DNA from: Cucumis sativus
Taxonomy: Eukaryota > Streptophyta > Magnoliopsida > Cucurbitales > Cucurbitaceae
Reading direction: 5' to 3'
NCBI RefSeq assembly: GCF_000004075.3
Contig: NC_026655.2
Location: 21,747,489 to 21,811,488 of the forward strand
Length of the DNA stretch: 64,000 bases
Below, one piece after another: positions 60,816-64,000 of the stretch. A program made the position numbers and the translations under genes. The first letter of the stretch is position 1, and each line of letters opens with the position of its first letter. The notes below the pieces were generated by a model. It was not told the DNA's origin, did no database searches, and worked only from the letters and a program-made list of their open reading frames with translations.

Positions 60816-61214
60816 ACGTGGCCCAATAATATTGGAGCAGCGCAACAAGAGAGAGACTTCCTTTTTGACACGCATGTGGTCCTTGGTGTACTCTGTGAGG
60901 CGTCCCTATTTTAAAATAACAATTTCCCAATTAAATATTAAGACGACATAGCTTACTGACACGTGTCGGAATCCTGGAATACGAGATTACAAAAATAATA
61001 AATAAATAAAATAGAGAGAATTTTCTTTTTCTTTTTTTGTTTATTCGGTTATAGCTTTTGATGGCCAATGAGAATTGAGTACGTGTTGGGGAGTGGGACC
61101 CATGGGTGAAATTTTAAAAAATGAAAAGAAATATCTGAGAAAAGAGAAGGCGGAAGATGGAAACGTGGCGTTCTTAAAAGGACTCGACCCGACCGGTTGG
61201 TACAAGGGACACGT
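60816..61214. promoter_or_regulatory. cluster of ABRE/G-box-type ACGT motifs upstream of PP2C
   Basis: Motifs: ACGTGGC at 60816-60822 and 61163-61169 (canonical ABRE form), the perfect palindrome GACACGTGTC at 60958-60967, ACGTGTT at 61081-61087 and ACACGTTTC near 61210. They lie about 370-765 bases upstream of the PP2C start. Clade A PP2C genes are known to be strongly ABA-induced through ABRE-binding factors. Several cores are visible; activity is inferred. Confidence 0.55.
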
Positions 61215-64000
61215 TTCGACCATATGCCACTTTTAGCTTTCTAAATCTTCTTTTCATTCATTAATTCAACACATTCACAAATTTGTCACACCCTATTTTT
61301 CAAATTCATACCTTTCAAATTCCTTTCTAGATTGATAGTTAATAAGATATCAATATTGATTACTTTATTTGATGTACACGCCTCGTGTTAATCTTCATTC
61401 AGATTTCATTTAACTTTAATGTTAGAATTAAAAAAAAAAAAGTATCGTTATTATACAGTATCATACATTAGACACAACAAAAAATTATAAGAAGCATATG
61501 TTAACTACAATTTTCATATTTTTTTCACAAATGTTAGGCCAATTAATTAACTCTACTTTCCACCTTGTTCTACAAAAATTAATTGCAAACTTCATGAACT
61601 ATGAACTAAATTGAAGTCTCATTAACTTAAAAGTGTTTCTAGAAATTAAATTCAAATTACCTTTTTACCAAAAAAGTGTTGGTTTTAAAATTTTATACAA
61701 CCCACTTAGTAGTAACAAAAATTTAAATCAAATTTGACTTTCAAGCAAAAAAAAAGAAGGATTGTTCAAGGTTGAGTAATTAAAAAAGTTGATAAAAATT
61801 TCAACTTTTAAGAAAACATAACTATCTCAAATTGTTTAAACTGTCTTCAATTGAAATATGAGTTATATAGATTAACTGTTATATAGTATCTGTTAACTAC
61901 ACATGGATAAAAGGATAAGAGTTTGATTAAAAAGAAAATTTATGTTTATGGTTGGATAATTTTCGTTTTTACTTTTTAAGATTAATTATCTACTTAATGT
62001 TTCCTTTAATAAATTTTACATTTTAAATATACAATTTAATATCATTTTGTATTTTCTAATTTTTCCGAATTGTTCAATCTTCATTCCTATTTCTTAAAAT
62101 TTTCAATTTGTAGTTGAAATTATCTTAAATTAATTACTAGTTCAAAATTAATGTTTATTTTAACTGATTAAATAATTAATAATAGTAACGACTTTCATGC
62201 AAATATTTTAAGATTATTAAATTAATACAACTCAACTAATAATAATAGATAATAATAACAATAAATTGTAAAAAGAATATATATCTTTCAACGGTTTGGA
62301 AAAATAATAATAGCTAGATAATAATCAACAATAATAGTAAGACTAAAAGTCAAGTAAAATGTATTAAAAGTGCAAAAATTCAAAAATACATAAATTAAAG
62401 TTAAACTTGTTAGTACGAATTCAGATTTTAACGTCGTTTTAATCAATATACAGTGTATTATTAAAATACTTAACGTCGGTTGAATATGATATTCTAACTA
62501 ACGAATCGTTTAAGTCTTTAGGAAGTCTAATTCTATTATAAAAAATTAGATGAGTAATTAAATTTTTAGTAAACTATATAACTTATAAATAAACACAAAG
62601 TTATAAATGTGAGGTAGTTTTTCATGCTATCAAGAGGCGTAATTAATGTACCAAATGTTTAGGGTATAACGAGGGTGGTAAAATCATTTCCAAAACTTTT
62701 GGAAATAATAATAATAATAAATTATCTAAAGGGTCAATAAATCATAAATTAATGTTAGGAGAATTGCTAATATACCTAACATGTTAAAAGCTTAGCATAA
62801 TTAATTATATGATCAAAAGGTTTGAGTTTATCTAACCTTTTAAACAATTCAAAAATAAATGTTTCTTTCTTTGATTTTAAACTTTTGATAACATTAAATA
62901 ATTCATAGCCTTTAGCTCTGTTTTTATACATATATCAACTATTGATGTTAAAATATGAACGAAAAATGCACTTGATCTTTGTTTTAAACGAAAAACAATA
63001 TGGTACGTAAAAGAACCAACATTGTTTGATGTATATACATTTTGATGAGGCCAGAGAAACAAAAAGTTTTACGGTAAGGTTCAAGTTATCTCATATAAAG
63101 TTATAACTACGTATTTTATAAAGTGATTGGCCTAGATTAATTATTTAACTATATTTATGTTTGACGTTTCAACATTTTTTCTAGAACGATGTTTTGAGTT
63201 TAGGAGCATGCATGAGATGTTTTCTATTTTGCTAAGGTCAATTGAGTACGTAAATTTGAATCGTATTAAAATTAAGAAATTACACTATAAAAGTGTATCG
63301 TTTTAAAAGTCTAGACCAGAATTTGAAGAAGGAAAAAGTATTTCTTTGAAAAATTCCCATCTTATAAGATCAATATTTTTGAGTTATTTGAGTTTGAGAA
63401 TTCGAATAACTCGAATTTAGTTTATAACCCAACTCAACCTATAAATATGGATTGGGTTATAATTTTTTTTCTATTTCTAATTTCTAATAATTATAAAAGT
63501 TTAAAATTATTGTGTTTAAATATATATATATATTTTATATTAATTCGATTTGGTTTGAATTGAATCAAAATTTTCAACCTTTCAACGACATATGTAACCT
63601 AATTTAAAGAGATAAAAAATAAAATTAATTCAATCCAACCCATATTTTAAGCTAACCTAACCGCCCGACATCAACCATGAACGTTTTCGTAAGGTGTGAA
63701 ATTTCAAAAGGAAGTTTCGATTTATATGGGTGGAAAAAGAAGTAATTTGGAAAATGTTAGAGAGAGATTGAGAGAGGGAATGGAAGACATCACAATCAAA
63801 ATTAATAATTAGAAGGGAAAGACGAAAAACCCTGAAAGCGGTAGGCAAAAGAAATCATGGAAGGAGAGATTATGTTGGGGACGTGGCGGAGTATGATTTG
63901 AGAAGCGGTGGTGGGACCGGTTAGTTAAAAAAAAGTTTTCTTTTCTTTTCCTTTCTTTTTAAAAAGAAAAACGGAAGAAGGAATAAGGAGAAGGCTCCAC
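61215..64000. other. intergenic AT-rich DNA to window end
   Basis: No gene recognised. An ATA/AAT-type repeat lies at about 62704-62720 and TA repeats at about 63520-63530. From about 63740 the sequence turns purine-rich and includes an ACGTGGC motif near 63880, which may be the promoter or leader of a gene beyond the window. Confidence 0.45.

Noticed and set aside
1-64000. CRISPR arrays, operons, phage or bacterial defence genes
   Set aside because: No regularly spaced repeats with unique spacers; introns, LTR elements and plant gene families show this is a plant nuclear sequence.

Overview
This is a nuclear plant sequence: spliced genes, a chloroplast-targeted PPR gene, AT-rich spacers, CACTA and Ty3/gypsy elements, and one run of 500 N. 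Protein style (COPT copper transporters, UGT76-type glucosyltransferase, DUF1985-type and CACTA transposase fragments) points to a eudicot, most likely a cucurbit. The family-level placement is inference; no search was run.

Layout. 1.5-3.4 kb: five-exon plant-specific gene of unknown function (+). 8.6-11.4 kb: decayed DUF1985-type, transposon-associated coding remnants (-). 14.1-27.5 kb: cluster of four COPT loci. The first (-) is frameshifted by a 4-bp tandem duplication, the second (-) and third (+) are intact, and the fourth (+) is a dead copy lying inside a CACTA (En/Spm) element at 25.9-30.1 kb. 31.1-35.7 kb: two tandem UGT76-like genes (+). The first has a one-base frame break; the second keeps only exon 1 before an assembly gap. 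36.7-43.5 kb: a gag-protease remnant of one Ty3/gypsy element joined to a second element with both LTRs. The 3' LTR abuts the last 52 codons of a tropinone-reductase-like SDR gene. 45.4-47.4 kb: intact single-exon PPR-DYW gene, a strong match to CRR2. 51.2-54.5 kb: seven-exon sterol C4-methyl oxidase (SMO2-type, +). 58.8-60.5 kb: four-exon clade A PP2C (ABA co-receptor phosphatase, AHG3/PP2CA-like, -), with a cluster of ABRE-type ACGT motifs upstream.

Functionally these are independent plant genes, not an operon. The only clear family groups are the COPT cluster (copper uptake) and the UGT pair (small-molecule glycosylation). Copies of GTAC, the core bound by the copper regulator SPL7, are concentrated just upstream of two COPT loci.

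Two themes deserve attention. (1) The CACTA element carries a copy of the neighbouring COPT gene, with its flanks, between two roughly 265-bp direct repeats of the element's own sequence; this looks like local gene capture. (2) Many otherwise conserved genes (PP2C, SMO2, UGT, gypsy polyprotein) are broken by single-base indels, with splice sites and motifs intact and almost no nonsense substitutions. That pattern suits residual assembly indel errors better than pseudogene decay, so 'pseudogene' calls here are provisional. I found no wholly new molecular system.
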